Positions 25,869 through 34,072 are shown, counted from the stretch's first letter. The stretch is 64,000 nucleotides of DNA from Nitratidesulfovibrio sp. (GCF_040373385.1 NZ_JBDXXH010000010.1:106623-170622); one strand, 5' to 3'. The notes: generated from the letters alone by a model not told the origin. Numbers and translations: made by a program.

Positions 25869-26759
25869 CTACCCCGCGCGGGTCAGGATGGCCCCGGCAA
25901 CGATGACGCAGGCTGCCACCGCGCGCCAGCGGGTAAGGGGTTCCTTCAGCACCAGCACGGAGATGGCTGCGGCAAACAGCACGCTTGTTTCGCGCAGGGT
26001 GGCAACCAGGGCGATGGGGGCGGATGCCATGGCCCAGATGACGATCCAGTATCCGCCAACGGCCATCAAGCCGCCCGCCGCGCCGCCGCGCCAGTTGGCG
26101 CGGATGTCCACCAGCCCTTTCCGACCGCGTCGGGCCAGCAGGATGGCGAACATGATCAGGCCGTCGAACAGGAACAGCCACACGGCGTAGCCATGCGGCG
26201 TGGCTCCGGCGCGTGCGCCGATGCCGTCGGTGACGGTGTAGCAGGCGATGAACAGAGCGGTGGCCAGCGCAAAGGCCACCGCGCGCCCGACGGGCAGGCC
26301 ACGGGCGCGTCCGGCCTGTTCGGCCTGTTCGGCCCGTCCGTCTCGTCCACCCTGCCCACCCTGTAAGGACATCAGGCAGATGCCCCCCGCCAGCACGGCC
26401 ACGCCCGCACTGGCAGCGGGGGAAAGCCGTTCGCCGAAGGCTGTGGCCATGACCAGGGCCACGATGAGTGGCGCGCTGCCACGGGCTATGGGGTAGACCT
26501 GTCCCAGGTCGCCCATGCGGTAGGCCTGGGCCAGGAACAGGTTGTACCCGGTGTGAAATGCCAGCGAAGCGGCCAGCCATGGCCATGCGGCGGGCGGCGG
26601 AGGGGCGACGAAAGGCAACACCGCCAGGGCCACGCATGTCTCGGTCAGGGTTACTATGGTAACGGCAAGAAACCTGTCCAGGTCCGCCTTGACCATGGCG
26701 TTCCATGCCGCGTGCAGTGCGGCGGCGGAAAGGACGGCGACAAGCACGACCGGTTCCAT
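25869..26759 (-). CDS. EamA/DMT-superfamily transporter
   Basis: This 296-aa protein of the drug/metabolite transporter superfamily has about ten transmembrane helices in two EamA halves. The first half contains YRMGDLGQVYPIARGSAPLIVAL, and the second the matching ASAPIALVATLRETSVLFAA. The halves are joined by a linker of short repeats (GGQGGRDGRAEQAEQAG) encoded by a 9-bp-period tract. The substrate cannot be predicted. The ATG at 26759 has GGAAGG upstream; the open frame continues further but without family similarity. Confidence 0.85.
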   Translation of the reverse strand: MEPVVLVAVLSAAALHAAWNAMVKADLDRFLAVTIVTLTETCVALAVLPFVAPPPPAAWPWLAASLAFHTGYNLFLAQAYRMGDLGQVYPIARGSAPLIVALVMATAFGERLSPAASAGVAVLAGGICLMSLQGGQGGRDGRAEQAEQAGRARGLPVGRAVAFALATALFIACYTVTDGIGARAGATPHGYAVWLFLFDGLIMFAILLARRGRKGLVDIRANWRGGAAGGLMAVGGYWIVIWAMASAPIALVATLRETSVLFAAAISVLVLKEPLTRWRAVAACVIVAGAILTRAG

Positions 26760-26875
26760 GGGGACCTTCCTCGCTGATGGAGTGGGGGCGGGATGCGTTG
26801 GCGTTGCGTCCGTTCCTACGGCAAACGGGGACGGCGTCAAGCCTGCGGGAAGCGGAAGGATGCAGCGGGCCGGGT

Positions 26876-26908
26876 ACGGCGGGCATGGCGGACATGGCGG
26901 GCACGGCG
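26876..26908. repeat. 9-bp-period degenerate tandem repeat
   Basis: Three units of the form GGCGGGCAT, GGCGGACAT and GGCGGGCAC follow each other in the gap between the EamA gene and the 31-aa peptide gene. Confidence 0.6.
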
Positions 26909-26926
26909 CCCTGGAGCGTGGACCCG

Positions 26927-26959
26927 GAAAACGCGAAACGGACGGCCGGGGCCGTCCGC
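26927..26959 (-). terminator. Rho-independent terminator after the 31-aa peptide gene
   Basis: On the minus strand GCGGACGGCC and GGCCGTCCG pair in a tight hairpin centred near 26949, followed by TTTCGCGTTTTC. It lies about 70 bp past the stop of the small gene and before the EamA start. Confidence 0.75.
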
Positions 26960-27029
26960 TTCCTGCGCGGGCCATGGCCGAGCGTGAACCCGGCGCAGGC
27001 CGCATGCCCGTGAGGGCGAAAACCGTGTT

Positions 27030-27125
27030 CTAGTGGTGGTGCGGATCGTTAGGGGTGGTGCACTTGATGTAGCGCAGCGCGATGGCCACGCCCAGAATAC
27101 CCGCGATGAACCATGCGAAATCCAT
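27030..27125 (-). CDS. 31-aa single-pass membrane peptide
   Basis: The frame begins with an ATG at 27125, preceded on the minus strand by AAGGAGG at ideal spacing, and ends in TAG at 27030-27032. The product starts MDFAWFIAGILGVAIALRYI, one hydrophobic helix, followed by a polar tail with a single cysteine and three terminal histidines (KCTTPNDPHHH). Size and shape recall small subunits or regulators of membrane complexes such as CydX or CcoQ-type peptides, but I see no sequence match and the neighbours are not an oxidase. Its own candidate promoter and terminator make it a separate transcription unit. Confidence 0.65.
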   Translation of the reverse strand: MDFAWFIAGILGVAIALRYIKCTTPNDPHHH

Positions 27126-27196
27126 GACAGCCTCCTTCTGGTGCCCCGGCGCGGAACGCGCGCGGGTTGTGCGCAATTTCCCAATCCTCAGCTCAA

Positions 27197-27225
27197 GGTG
27201 TAGCGGAAAGAATCAGGAAGTTCAA
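27197..27225 (-). promoter_or_regulatory. Candidate sigma-70 promoter of the 31-aa peptide
   Basis: On the minus strand TTGAAC (27225-27220) is separated by 17 bases from TACACC (27202-27197). The -35 is good and the -10 is weak. It lies about 70 bp before the start codon. Confidence 0.35.
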
Positions 27226-27354
27226 GGGGCTTGCCGCAGGAGGGGGAGGGCTTGCGCGGGGGGCACGGGCGGTACGCGGCGGACACTGGTGCCCGGTCCT
27301 GCCCGGATGCACCGGGCGACGGAAGGTTGCGGAGACGCGGGATGTTCGCCGGGA

Positions 27355-28107
27355 TCAGGCCCGGTGCAGGCCTGCTGCCGCAAAGCCCCGCCGGGCCTCG
27401 TCCACGAAGCGGCGCAGCCTGTCCGGGCACTTGCGGCCATCCGGGCCTTCCACGCCGGTGTGCGCGTCCACCCCTGCCGGGCGCACCCGCAGGATGGCCG
27501 CGCGCACGTTATCCGGATTCAGCCCCCCGGCAAGAATCACCGGGCGGGGCGAGCGGCGCACCAGTTCTGCGCTCACTGCCCAGTCGTGGGTGCGGCCGGT
27601 GGCCCCGTCCGCGCCGGTGGCCGGGTCGTGGGTGTCGGTGATGAAGGCGTCGGTCAGGGGGGCCAGTTCGCGCACGGTGTCCAGCAGTTCCGGCAGGTTG
27701 CCATCGGTGCGCACCACCAGGCTCTTGATCAGGAACAGGTCCGGCAAAGCGCGCCGCAGCCGGGCCAGTTCGCTGGCCGCCACCGGGCCGTGCAGTTGCA
27801 GGCGGCGCAGCCCCAGCGCGCGGCAGAACGCCGCCGCCTCGGCCCCGTCGGTGATGTAGGTGATGCCCACGGCCAGCAGGGGCGGTGCGGGCAGGCGTTC
27901 CACCTCGGCCACCAGCCGGGCGGCCTCGGCTTCCGTCAGGTCTTCCGCGTTCACCGGCAGGCGCAGGGGCAGCCCCATGGCGTGCACCCCGGCCTCGCGC
28001 AGGGCCAGCGCCTCGGCCATGTCGTGCACGCCCGCCACCTGGATCAGCCCGGTGCAGGGCGCGCCGCGCTCCAGCCGGGGGATGGCGGAAAGCGCGTCGC
28101 CGGTCAT
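27355..28107 (-). CDS. TrpF-like (phosphoribosylanthranilate isomerase family) protein
   Basis: This 250-aa predicted TIM barrel resembles phosphoribosylanthranilate isomerase. Family-like parts are LRRLQLHG, FITDTHDPATG with the aspartate, ILAGGLNPDNVRAAI and the C-terminal GVDAHTGVEGPDGRKCPDRLRRFV. However, the N-terminal strand that normally reads KICG, with the catalytic cysteine, here reads IQVAGV, with alanine in its place, so standard PRA isomerase activity is doubtful. No other trp gene is nearby. The start overlaps the stop of the double ABC ATPase upstream (ATGA), so the two are translationally coupled. A role linked to that ATPase is more likely than tryptophan synthesis, but this is inference. 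Confidence 0.7.
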   Translation of the reverse strand: MTGDALSAIPRLERGAPCTGLIQVAGVHDMAEALALREAGVHAMGLPLRLPVNAEDLTEAEAARLVAEVERLPAPPLLAVGITYITDGAEAAAFCRALGLRRLQLHGPVAASELARLRRALPDLFLIKSLVVRTDGNLPELLDTVRELAPLTDAFITDTHDPATGADGATGRTHDWAVSAELVRRSPRPVILAGGLNPDNVRAAILRVRPAGVDAHTGVEGPDGRKCPDRLRRFVDEARRGFAAAGLHRA

Positions 28108-29747
28108 GCGGTCACGCCGGGCACCATGCCGCCGTCCCCGCGCGGGCCGCAGTGGGTGATGCGGCCATCGGCCAGGCGCAGCACGTGGCTGATTTCCGGA
28201 ATCAGGTCGCCCTCGTGGTGGGTGACCAGCACCATCTGCACGCCCGCGCGGGCCAGTTGCCCCAGCAGGGCCAGGAACGCGGCGCGGCTGGCCGGGTCCA
28301 GCCCGGAGCACGGCTCGTCCAGCAGCAGCAGGTCCGGCGCGCCCGCCAGGGCGCGGGCCAGCAGCACCCGGCGCAACTGCCCGGTGGACAGGGTGCGGAT
28401 GCGCTGCCCGGCAAGGCCCGCCGCGCCCAGCATGCGTAGCCAGTGGGCGGCCTCGGCCCGCTGGTCGTCGTCCGGCTCGTCGTACAGGCCGATGGTGCCG
28501 GAAAATCCGGTAAGCACCAGTTCCTCGGCGGTCAGGTCGTACCCGTAGGTGGCCTGCAACTGGTCGGACACCAGGGCCACGCGGCGGTGCAGCAGGGGCA
28601 GGTCGCGCAGGGATGCCTGTTGCGCCTGTTGCGCCTGTTGTGCCTGTCCGCGCCGGGCCACCCCGCAGGATGCCTCGTCCGCGAACCACACGATGTCGCC
28701 GCCCACGGCCACGTTTTCCTCGCCGTGCAGCAGGCGCAGCAGGGTGGACTTGCCCGAGCCGTTGGGGCCGATGACGCACCAGTTTTCGCCGCGCCGGATG
28801 GTCCAGTCGATGGCATGCAGCACGTGCACCCGTTCGACGAACACGTCGGCGCGTTCGATGCGGGCCAGCACCGGGGCCAGCGCCACACCGCCGTTCACGC
28901 CGGGCATGCCGGGCACGGCAATGTCCTTCGTATCCGGGGTGTCCAGCCCGTCCCCCCCGCACACGCCGGAATCGGAGGGCAGGTTGGCCATGACTTCCGC
29001 CAGCGGGCCTTCCGCCATGATGCGCCCCCCCTGCACCAGCAGGGCACGGGTGAGGCAGGCGGGCAACTGGTCGGTGCGGTGGGTGGCGAACAGCACGGTC
29101 ACCCCCAGCGCGGCGGCATGGTCCACGGCGCCCAGCACGGCGGCGCGGGCCGTGGCGTCCAGCCCTTCGCACACCTCGTCCAGCAGCAGCACGGCGGGCT
29201 GGCGCACCAGGGCGCGGGCCACCAGCAGCAAGCGCAGTTGCCCCTGCGACATGGCGGGCACCTTGACGTCCAGCAGGTGGGCGGCGCCCAGGCGGCGGGC
29301 AAGGTCGCGCGCGGCGGCGATGCGTTCCGCGCCGGGGTCTTCGTAGAGCAAGGGGGTGTCGTAATAGCCGGTGAGCAGCAGTTCCTCGCCGGTGAGCAGC
29401 CAGCCCTGGCGCATGTAGCGCTCCTGCTGGGCTGACGACACGCTGGTGCACAGGGCGCGCCCGGCGAGGGGCGACGTTTCGGGATGTGGCAAGGCGTCGT
29501 CGCCCGCGGGCGGGAACCAGGTCACCTGCCCCCCGTCGATCTGGTCGGGCCGGGTGGTGCCGCGCACCACGCGCAGCAGGGTGGACTTGCCCGCGCCATT
29601 GCGGCCGAATACGGCCCAGCATTCCCCGGCGCGCAGGGTCCAGCATGCGCCGTCCAGGGCGCGGCGCCCGCCGAAGCTGACGCGGACATCATCCAGCACC
29701 GCCAGGGGGGCGGCGCGGTCGGCAGGGGGCGAAGGTGTGGTGGTCAT
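28104..29747 (-). CDS. ModF-like protein with two ABC ATPase domains
   Basis: This 547-aa protein is made of two ATP-binding cassettes and no membrane part. The first has Walker A GRNGAGKST near residue 48, signature MSQGQLRLL and Walker B VLLLDE. The second has GPNGSGKST near 320, signature LSTGQLRRVL, and LLLLDEPCSGLDPASR. The arrangement and size match ModF (PhrA) of E. coli, a protein linked to molybdate transport genes but of unclear function. The interdomain linker and a second-domain insertion are low complexity (QAQQAQQAQQAS from a 9-bp repeat). The ATG is weakly supported because no clear ribosome binding site precedes it. It is coupled to the TrpF-like gene downstream. Confidence 0.75.
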   Translation of the reverse strand: MTTTPSPPADRAAPLAVLDDVRVSFGGRRALDGACWTLRAGECWAVFGRNGAGKSTLLRVVRGTTRPDQIDGGQVTWFPPAGDDALPHPETSPLAGRALCTSVSSAQQERYMRQGWLLTGEELLLTGYYDTPLLYEDPGAERIAAARDLARRLGAAHLLDVKVPAMSQGQLRLLLVARALVRQPAVLLLDEVCEGLDATARAAVLGAVDHAAALGVTVLFATHRTDQLPACLTRALLVQGGRIMAEGPLAEVMANLPSDSGVCGGDGLDTPDTKDIAVPGMPGVNGGVALAPVLARIERADVFVERVHVLHAIDWTIRRGENWCVIGPNGSGKSTLLRLLHGEENVAVGGDIVWFADEASCGVARRGQAQQAQQAQQASLRDLPLLHRRVALVSDQLQATYGYDLTAEELVLTGFSGTIGLYDEPDDDQRAEAAHWLRMLGAAGLAGQRIRTLSTGQLRRVLLARALAGAPDLLLLDEPCSGLDPASRAAFLALLGQLARAGVQMVLVTHHEGDLIPEISHVLRLADGRITHCGPRGDGGMVPGVTA

Positions 29748-29824
29748 GATGATTGGGGATAATGGGAGAAATGGGGAGTGGTACAGGAAGGGCCGGGAAC
29801 AACGGCGTGCCGTTTGGCGCGCCC

Positions 29825-30649
29825 CTAGAAAGGCCGCTGGTGCATCACACCCTTCTGAAACCACACGCTGTGCGTGTAGCCGAAGCGGCGGGCGTATTCT
29901 TCCAGCTGGTCGAAGCCCCAGGCCACGGTGGAGGTGCAGTGCGCGTCCGAGCCGAAGGTGATGGGCAGTTCCAGTTCGCGGGCCATTTCCATGATGGTGG
30001 GGCAGGGATAGATTTCCTTGCACAGCTTGCGCAGCCCGGCAGAGGATATTTCCATGGCCATGCCCGCCGCGCGCAGGGTGGCGAGGGCATCGCGCACCTG
30101 CTGGCGCGATTCCGGGCGCTCCAGCCATTCGTGAAAGGCCTCCACCGCGAATATCTTGATGATGTCCGGGTGGGCGGCGATGTTGAACATGCCCGACGCT
30201 CCCATGCGGCGCAGGCTGTCGAAATAGCGGACGAAGGCGTCGTGGGTCTGTTCGGGCGCAAGGTCCTTCCAGTCGTCCACGGTGCAGTCGAAGCCCCAGG
30301 TGCCCAGAAAGTGGATGCCCCCGATGATGTAGTCGAAGGGGTAGCGGTGGATGGTTTCCGCCGTGAAGGGTTCCTGCCCCGGCAGCCAGTCCATTTCCAG
30401 GCCCAGCAGCACGGTCTTGCCGTCCTGCCGTCCATTGGCCAGGGCGCGTACCTCGTCCACGTAGCGGGGAAAGCCTGCCGTCAGTTTGTCGCGGTAGTCC
30501 CTGGGATAGGAATAGGCGAGGGGGCGGGGCGAATGTTCGGAAAAGCCGAAGACTTCCATGCCGCGATCCATGGCGGTGGCGAACATTTCCTCCACGGTGG
30601 CCTGCCCGTGGGAATGGCTGGTGTGGGTGTGCAGGTCGACGGTGATCAC
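29825..30649 (-). CDS. PHP-domain phosphatase, histidinol-phosphatase-like
   Basis: This 274-aa PHP-family metallohydrolase begins ITVDLHTHTSHSHG, which holds the first metal-binding histidines. It also contains GFSEHSPRP, the GLEMDWLPG strand, DYIIGGIHFLG, the FNIAAHPDIIK motif and the C-terminal ITFGSDAHCTSTVAWGFD. These metal ligands are complete, so the enzyme should be active as a phosphoesterase. HisK/HisJ-type histidinol phosphatase is the closest family by layout, but no his gene is adjacent, so the substrate is open. It lies 77 bp upstream of the ModF-like gene, same strand. Confidence 0.75.
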   Translation of the reverse strand: MITVDLHTHTSHSHGQATVEEMFATAMDRGMEVFGFSEHSPRPLAYSYPRDYRDKLTAGFPRYVDEVRALANGRQDGKTVLLGLEMDWLPGQEPFTAETIHRYPFDYIIGGIHFLGTWGFDCTVDDWKDLAPEQTHDAFVRYFDSLRRMGASGMFNIAAHPDIIKIFAVEAFHEWLERPESRQQVRDALATLRAAGMAMEISSAGLRKLCKEIYPCPTIMEMARELELPITFGSDAHCTSTVAWGFDQLEEYARRFGYTHSVWFQKGVMHQRPF

Positions 30650-30709
30650 GGCGGTGTGTCCATGGCCGCCCGGTGCTGGCGGGCGGGTTGGGGTGGGATG
30701 CTCCGGGGG

Positions 30710-30790
30710 GATGAGCCGCCCGAACTGGCCTGACGGACTGGTTGCCCGAACTGGCTTGGTGGACTGGCTTGGCGGACGGGCTGCGCGGGG
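30710..30790. repeat. Degenerate 13- to 15-bp tandem repeat
   Basis: Units around the core GAACTGGCTTGGTG / GACTGGCTTGGCG follow each other between the ComFB and PHP genes. The tract is noncoding on both strands to my reading. Confidence 0.6.
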
Positions 30791-30804
30791 AGCGCTGGTG
30801 GTGA

Positions 30805-31095
30805 TTATTCCTTGGGGCGTTCCATGACCCGCACGAAGGCGTTGCGCACGGCCTCGATGATCTGCTCGTCGCGCACCGGATCACGCAGCACGATGGTGCC
30901 GGTCTGGGCGTAGCGCGGGGCCAGGTTGTTCAGCGCCAGCGCGTAGATGTCCTGAATGTCCTTGGGGTCCGGGGTGTACACGGGCGGTTCGCGCAGCACC
31001 TGTTCCATGGCCTTGATGACCCGCAGTTCGTTGCGGTTGCGGATGTCGGTCAGGTCGATGTCGCCGATGCGGTACTTTTCGCTTCTGGGCGCCAT
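30805..31095 (-). CDS. ComFB-family protein
   Basis: This 96-aa protein matches the ComFB family, small cytoplasmic proteins named after a Bacillus competence gene and widespread in bacteria and cyanobacteria. The core is DIYALALNNLAPRYAQTGTI, followed by VRDEQIIEAVRNAFVRVMERP. In Bacillus its function is not known; in some bacteria homologues bind cyclic dinucleotides, so a link to the HD-GYP protein elsewhere in the window is conceivable but unproven. The ATG at 31095 has GAGGAGG upstream. A promoter with an overlapping palindrome lies at 31202-31252. Confidence 0.8.
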   Translation of the reverse strand: MAPRSEKYRIGDIDLTDIRNRNELRVIKAMEQVLREPPVYTPDPKDIQDIYALALNNLAPRYAQTGTIVLRDPVRDEQIIEAVRNAFVRVMERPKE

Positions 31096-31201
31096 GGGCA
31101 GGCCTCCTCGGGTGGGGGGGGGGGATGGATGTCCGGGGGCGAAGGCGCGGGATTTCACCGTGCGCGCTGTGGGGCACCATGCTGCGTATCCACGTCGTGC
31201 G

Positions 31202-31252
31202 TGCGGCACGTGCCGCATTCATGAACATAGCAACGGCGCAGGCTGGTCGCAA
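31202..31252 (-). promoter_or_regulatory. Candidate comFB promoter with a 16-bp perfect palindrome at the start site
   Basis: On the minus strand TTGCGA (31252-31247) and TATGTT (31229-31224) are separated by 17 bases. The palindrome TGCGGCACGTGCCGCA occupies 31202-31217, where transcription would begin, a typical place for a repressor site. Confidence 0.45.
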
Positions 31253-31279
31253 GCGCGCGTACCCTTGCCGCAATGCGAA

Positions 31280-31320
31280 GCCGCCGCCCCTTCGACCCGT
31301 GCGGACGAAAGGGCGGCGGC
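31280..31320 (-). terminator. GC-rich hairpin after nfnAB
   Basis: GCCGCCGCCC pairs with GGGCGGCGGC, with an inner TTCG/CGAA extension and an 11-base loop. On the minus strand it is followed only by TTCGC, so termination may be inefficient. Confidence 0.5.
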
Positions 31321-31444
31321 GGGCGTTCGATGCAGCAGACAGGAAAGATGTGCCTGCGGATGGAGCGCGTGGGCAGGTGCTGCGCGCGCATCCCGCCTTC
31401 GGCGTCATCCGGTGCCCTGTCCGTCCTGTCCGCGTGGTGAAGCG

Positions 31445-32890
31445 CTACTCCCCGCCCTTCAGGCGGCGGCGGATTTCCTTGGCAGCCCTGCGTCCCGCGC
31501 CCATGGCCAGGATGACCGTGGCCGCGCCGGTAACGATGTCGCCCCCGGCGAACACGTTGGGAATGGAGGTTTCGCCGGTGTTCTCGTCCACCTCGATGTA
31601 GCCGCGCCTGCTCAGCTTCAGCTGCGGCGTGGCTTCCAGCAGGATGGGGTTGGGCCGGGTGCCCACGGCGATGATGGCAAGGTCGGTGGGCAGTTCGTAG
31701 GTGTCGCCTTCCACCGGCACCGGGCTGCGGCGGCCCGATGCGTCCGGTTCGCCAAGCTGCATGCGTTGCAGGGTGACGCCGGTCAGGCGGCCCATCTCGT
31801 CGCCGTGGAAGGCCACGGGATTGGCCAGCAGTTCCAGGATCACGCCTTCTTCCTCGGCGTGTTCCAGTTCCTCGTGCCGGGCGGGCAGTTCGTCGCGGGT
31901 GCGGCGATAGACGATGCGCACCGATTCCGCGCCCAGGCGCAGCGCCGTGCGCGCGGCGTCCATGGCCACGTTGCCGCCGCCGTACACCGTCACGTCGCGG
32001 CCCTGGTAGACGGGGGTGTCGTAGTCCGGAAAGGCGTAGGCCCGGCCCAGGTTGACGCGGGTAAGATATTCGTTGGCGGAAAACACCCCGGTCAGGTTTT
32101 CGCCGGGCACGCCGAGAAAGCGCGGCAGCCCCGCGCCCACGCCGATGAATACGGCGCGGTAGCCTTCCGCGAACAGGTCATCCACGGAAAAGGTGCGGCC
32201 ACCCACCCAGTTGGTGACGAAATCCACTTCCTGGGTGCGCAGGGCCTGCACTTCCTTTTCCACGATGGCCGATTTCGGCAGGCGGAATTCGGGAATGCCG
32301 TACACCAGCACTCCGCCCACCTCGTGCAGGGCCTCGAACACGGTCACCTTGATCCCGCGCGAGGAAAGGTACCCCGCCACGGTCAGGCTGGCCGGGCCGC
32401 TGCCGATGCAGGCCACGCGCAGTTCCGGGTCCACCGCCGGGCAGGTCAGCCTGGCGGCAAGGTGGTCGCAGGCGTCGAGGGCCATGTAGGTGTCGGCCAC
32501 GTAGCGTTCCAGGCGGCCGATGGCCACGGGCTGGCCCTTGGCGTTCAGCACGCAGGCGCCCTCGCACTGGTTTTCCTGCGGGCATACCCGACCGCACACG
32601 CCGGGCAGGCTGTTGGTCGACTTGATGGTGCGGTAGGCGCCTTCCAGGTCGCCCTTGGCAAGCTGGCCGATGAAGTCCTTGATGGGCACTTCCACGGGGC
32701 AGCCCTTGACGCACTTGGGGTTCTTGCATTGCAGGCAGCGTCGGGCCTCTTCCGTGGCCATCTGCTGCGTGTAGCCCACGGCCACTTCTTCGAAGTTGCG
32801 GATGCGCTCCTTGGCGGGCTGGCAGGGCATGTCCACGCGCGGGGTGATCTTGCGGCCCCCGGCGGGCTTGCGTTCGGCGGTGGCGGTCAT
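31445..32890 (-). CDS. nfnB: NfnB subunit / homotetrameric glutamate-synthase-type NADPH oxidoreductase
   Basis: This 481-aa flavoprotein has an N-terminal double [4Fe-4S] domain (CLQCKNPKCVKGCP near residue 50 and CGRVCPQENQCEGAC), an FAD Rossmann segment ACIGSGPASLTVAGYL, an NADP-binding YGGGNVAMDAARTALRLGAESV, and the closing NVFAGGDIVTGAATVILAMGAGRRAA. The sequence alone could be called glutamate synthase small chain (gltA), but the partner immediately upstream is an NfnA-type subunit. The pair is therefore best read as the electron-bifurcating NADH-dependent ferredoxin:NADP oxidoreductase (also called sulfide dehydrogenase SudAB). The ATG at 32890 follows GGGGAGAAG. The gap to nfnA is 4 bp. 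Confidence 0.85.
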   Translation of the reverse strand: MTATAERKPAGGRKITPRVDMPCQPAKERIRNFEEVAVGYTQQMATEEARRCLQCKNPKCVKGCPVEVPIKDFIGQLAKGDLEGAYRTIKSTNSLPGVCGRVCPQENQCEGACVLNAKGQPVAIGRLERYVADTYMALDACDHLAARLTCPAVDPELRVACIGSGPASLTVAGYLSSRGIKVTVFEALHEVGGVLVYGIPEFRLPKSAIVEKEVQALRTQEVDFVTNWVGGRTFSVDDLFAEGYRAVFIGVGAGLPRFLGVPGENLTGVFSANEYLTRVNLGRAYAFPDYDTPVYQGRDVTVYGGGNVAMDAARTALRLGAESVRIVYRRTRDELPARHEELEHAEEEGVILELLANPVAFHGDEMGRLTGVTLQRMQLGEPDASGRRSPVPVEGDTYELPTDLAIIAVGTRPNPILLEATPQLKLSRRGYIEVDENTGETSIPNVFAGGDIVTGAATVILAMGAGRRAAKEIRRRLKGGE

Positions 32891-32894
32891 GGTC

Positions 32895-33743
32895 TTACTT
32901 CTCCCCCGCGCAGGTACACTTGCAGTGGTGGTCGTACGATGCCTTCTCCTGCGGCTTGAAGGCGGCAAGGCGCTGGCGCAGTTCGTTGAAGTCCACCTTG
33001 TGGCCGTCGAATTCGGGGCCGTCCACGCAGGCGAAGCGGGTTTCGCCGCCCACGCTCACCCGGCAGGCACCGCACATGCCGATGCCGTCCACCATGATGG
33101 AGTTCAGGCTGACCGTGGTCTTCACGCCGAAGGGTTCCGTGGTTTTCGCCACCGCCGCCATCATGGGCACGGGGCCGACGGCCACCACCTCGGACACGGT
33201 CTTGTCGGCCTCCAGCCGCTGGCGCAGCAGGTCGGTGACCAGGCCCTTGTGACCGAAGCTGCCGTCGTCGGTGGACACCAGCACTTCGGGGCAGAAGGAG
33301 GACAGTTCGTTGTAGAACAGCAGCAGGTCCTTGCTGCGCGCGCCGATGACGGCCACCACGTGGTTGCCCGCCTTGTGGTGCCCCTTGGCGATGTGATGCA
33401 TGGCCGCGATGCCCGTGCCCCCGCCCACGCAGATGACCGTGCCCGCCTTTTCGATGTGGGTGGGCTTGCCCAGCGGGCCGCACAGGTCAAGGATGGAATC
33501 GCCCGCGTCCAGGGTTTCCAGCAGGGCGGTGGACTTGCCCATGACCAGATAGACGATGGTGATGGTGCCGCGTTCGGGATCGGCGTCGGCGATGGTGAGG
33601 GGAATGCGTTCGCCCTTTTCGCAGACGCGCAGGATGACGAAGTTGCCCGGTAGCGCCTTTTTGGCGATGTGCGGCGCGTCGATGACCAGCTTGCTGGTCT
33701 GGCCGGGGATCAGGCGCTCTTTTTCCAGTATCTTGCAGGGCAT
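32895..33743 (-). CDS. nfnA: NfnA subunit / ferredoxin-NADP reductase alpha subunit
   Basis: This 282-aa protein has an FAD domain (GERIPLTIADADPERGTITIVYLVMGKST), a nucleotide-binding domain (VICVGGGTGIAAMHHIAKGHH) and a C-terminal [2Fe-2S] site (DGIGMCGACRVSVGGETRFACVDGPEFDG), the hallmark of NfnA/SudB. With NfnB it couples NADH and reduced ferredoxin oxidation to NADP reduction, which in anaerobes balances the ferredoxin and pyridine nucleotide pools. The ATG at 33743 has GGAAGGA upstream. It is the first gene of the leftward pair. Confidence 0.88.
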   Translation of the reverse strand: MPCKILEKERLIPGQTSKLVIDAPHIAKKALPGNFVILRVCEKGERIPLTIADADPERGTITIVYLVMGKSTALLETLDAGDSILDLCGPLGKPTHIEKAGTVICVGGGTGIAAMHHIAKGHHKAGNHVVAVIGARSKDLLLFYNELSSFCPEVLVSTDDGSFGHKGLVTDLLRQRLEADKTVSEVVAVGPVPMMAAVAKTTEPFGVKTTVSLNSIMVDGIGMCGACRVSVGGETRFACVDGPEFDGHKVDFNELRQRLAAFKPQEKASYDHHCKCTCAGEK

Positions 33744-34030
33744 GCGCGTGCTTCCTTCCTTGCGGGGATTGGCTGTCCGCCGTGGTGCTGTCGCGTGGTG
33801 CCACAGTATGCCGTGCTTGCGCGGGCCGCGCCGTGGCGGACGACGGTTGCCGGGGCGCCGTGGCGAAAACGGCTGCAACCGGTTGAACGGTCAGCGACCT
33901 TCGTAAGTTCTGCGCCCGTTCAATGCAAGAAAAATGCGGGTTGCGCGGGCGCTCGGTCGTATGTAAATTAATGTATCACGTCAGCGGTGGAACAGGGCGC
34001 GCACACCATCCTCCCCAATGGGGGACGGCC

Positions 34031-34072
34031 ATGAGCTGGCAGGTTCCGCCTGCCTGGGCTGTTTTCGCCTGA
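34031..34072 (+). CDS. Possible 13-codon leader peptide
   Basis: ATG at 34031 preceded by GGGGGA opens a frame MSWQVPPAWAVFA that stops at TGA (34070-34072). Two of 13 codons are tryptophan. Its own DNA forms the first of two GGCAGG/CCTGCC hairpins. This is a weak case for a translated leader. Confidence 0.2.
   Translation: MSWQVPPAWAVFA

Larger units (their letters stand above)
31096..31444. other. Intergenic region between nfnB and comFB
   Basis: These 349 bp hold the comFB promoter/palindrome and a strong hairpin (31280-31320), both listed separately. A G-run of ten lies at about 31113-31122. No gene is supported. Confidence 0.5.

Noticed and set aside
27355-29646. 763-codon frame as a single TrpF fusion protein
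   Set aside because: The upstream two thirds are out of frame with the ABC ATPase domains and low complexity; the true TrpF-like gene starts at 28107, overlapping the ATPase stop.
31445-32890. Glutamate synthase small subunit as the function of the flavoprotein
   Set aside because: The sequence fits that family, but the adjacent NfnA-type subunit makes the ferredoxin:NADP oxidoreductase assignment more likely; no large glutamate synthase subunit is nearby.
33964-33982. Rex- or Fur-like palindrome before nfnA
   Set aside because: The AT-rich patch was checked for symmetry and does not form a convincing inverted repeat.
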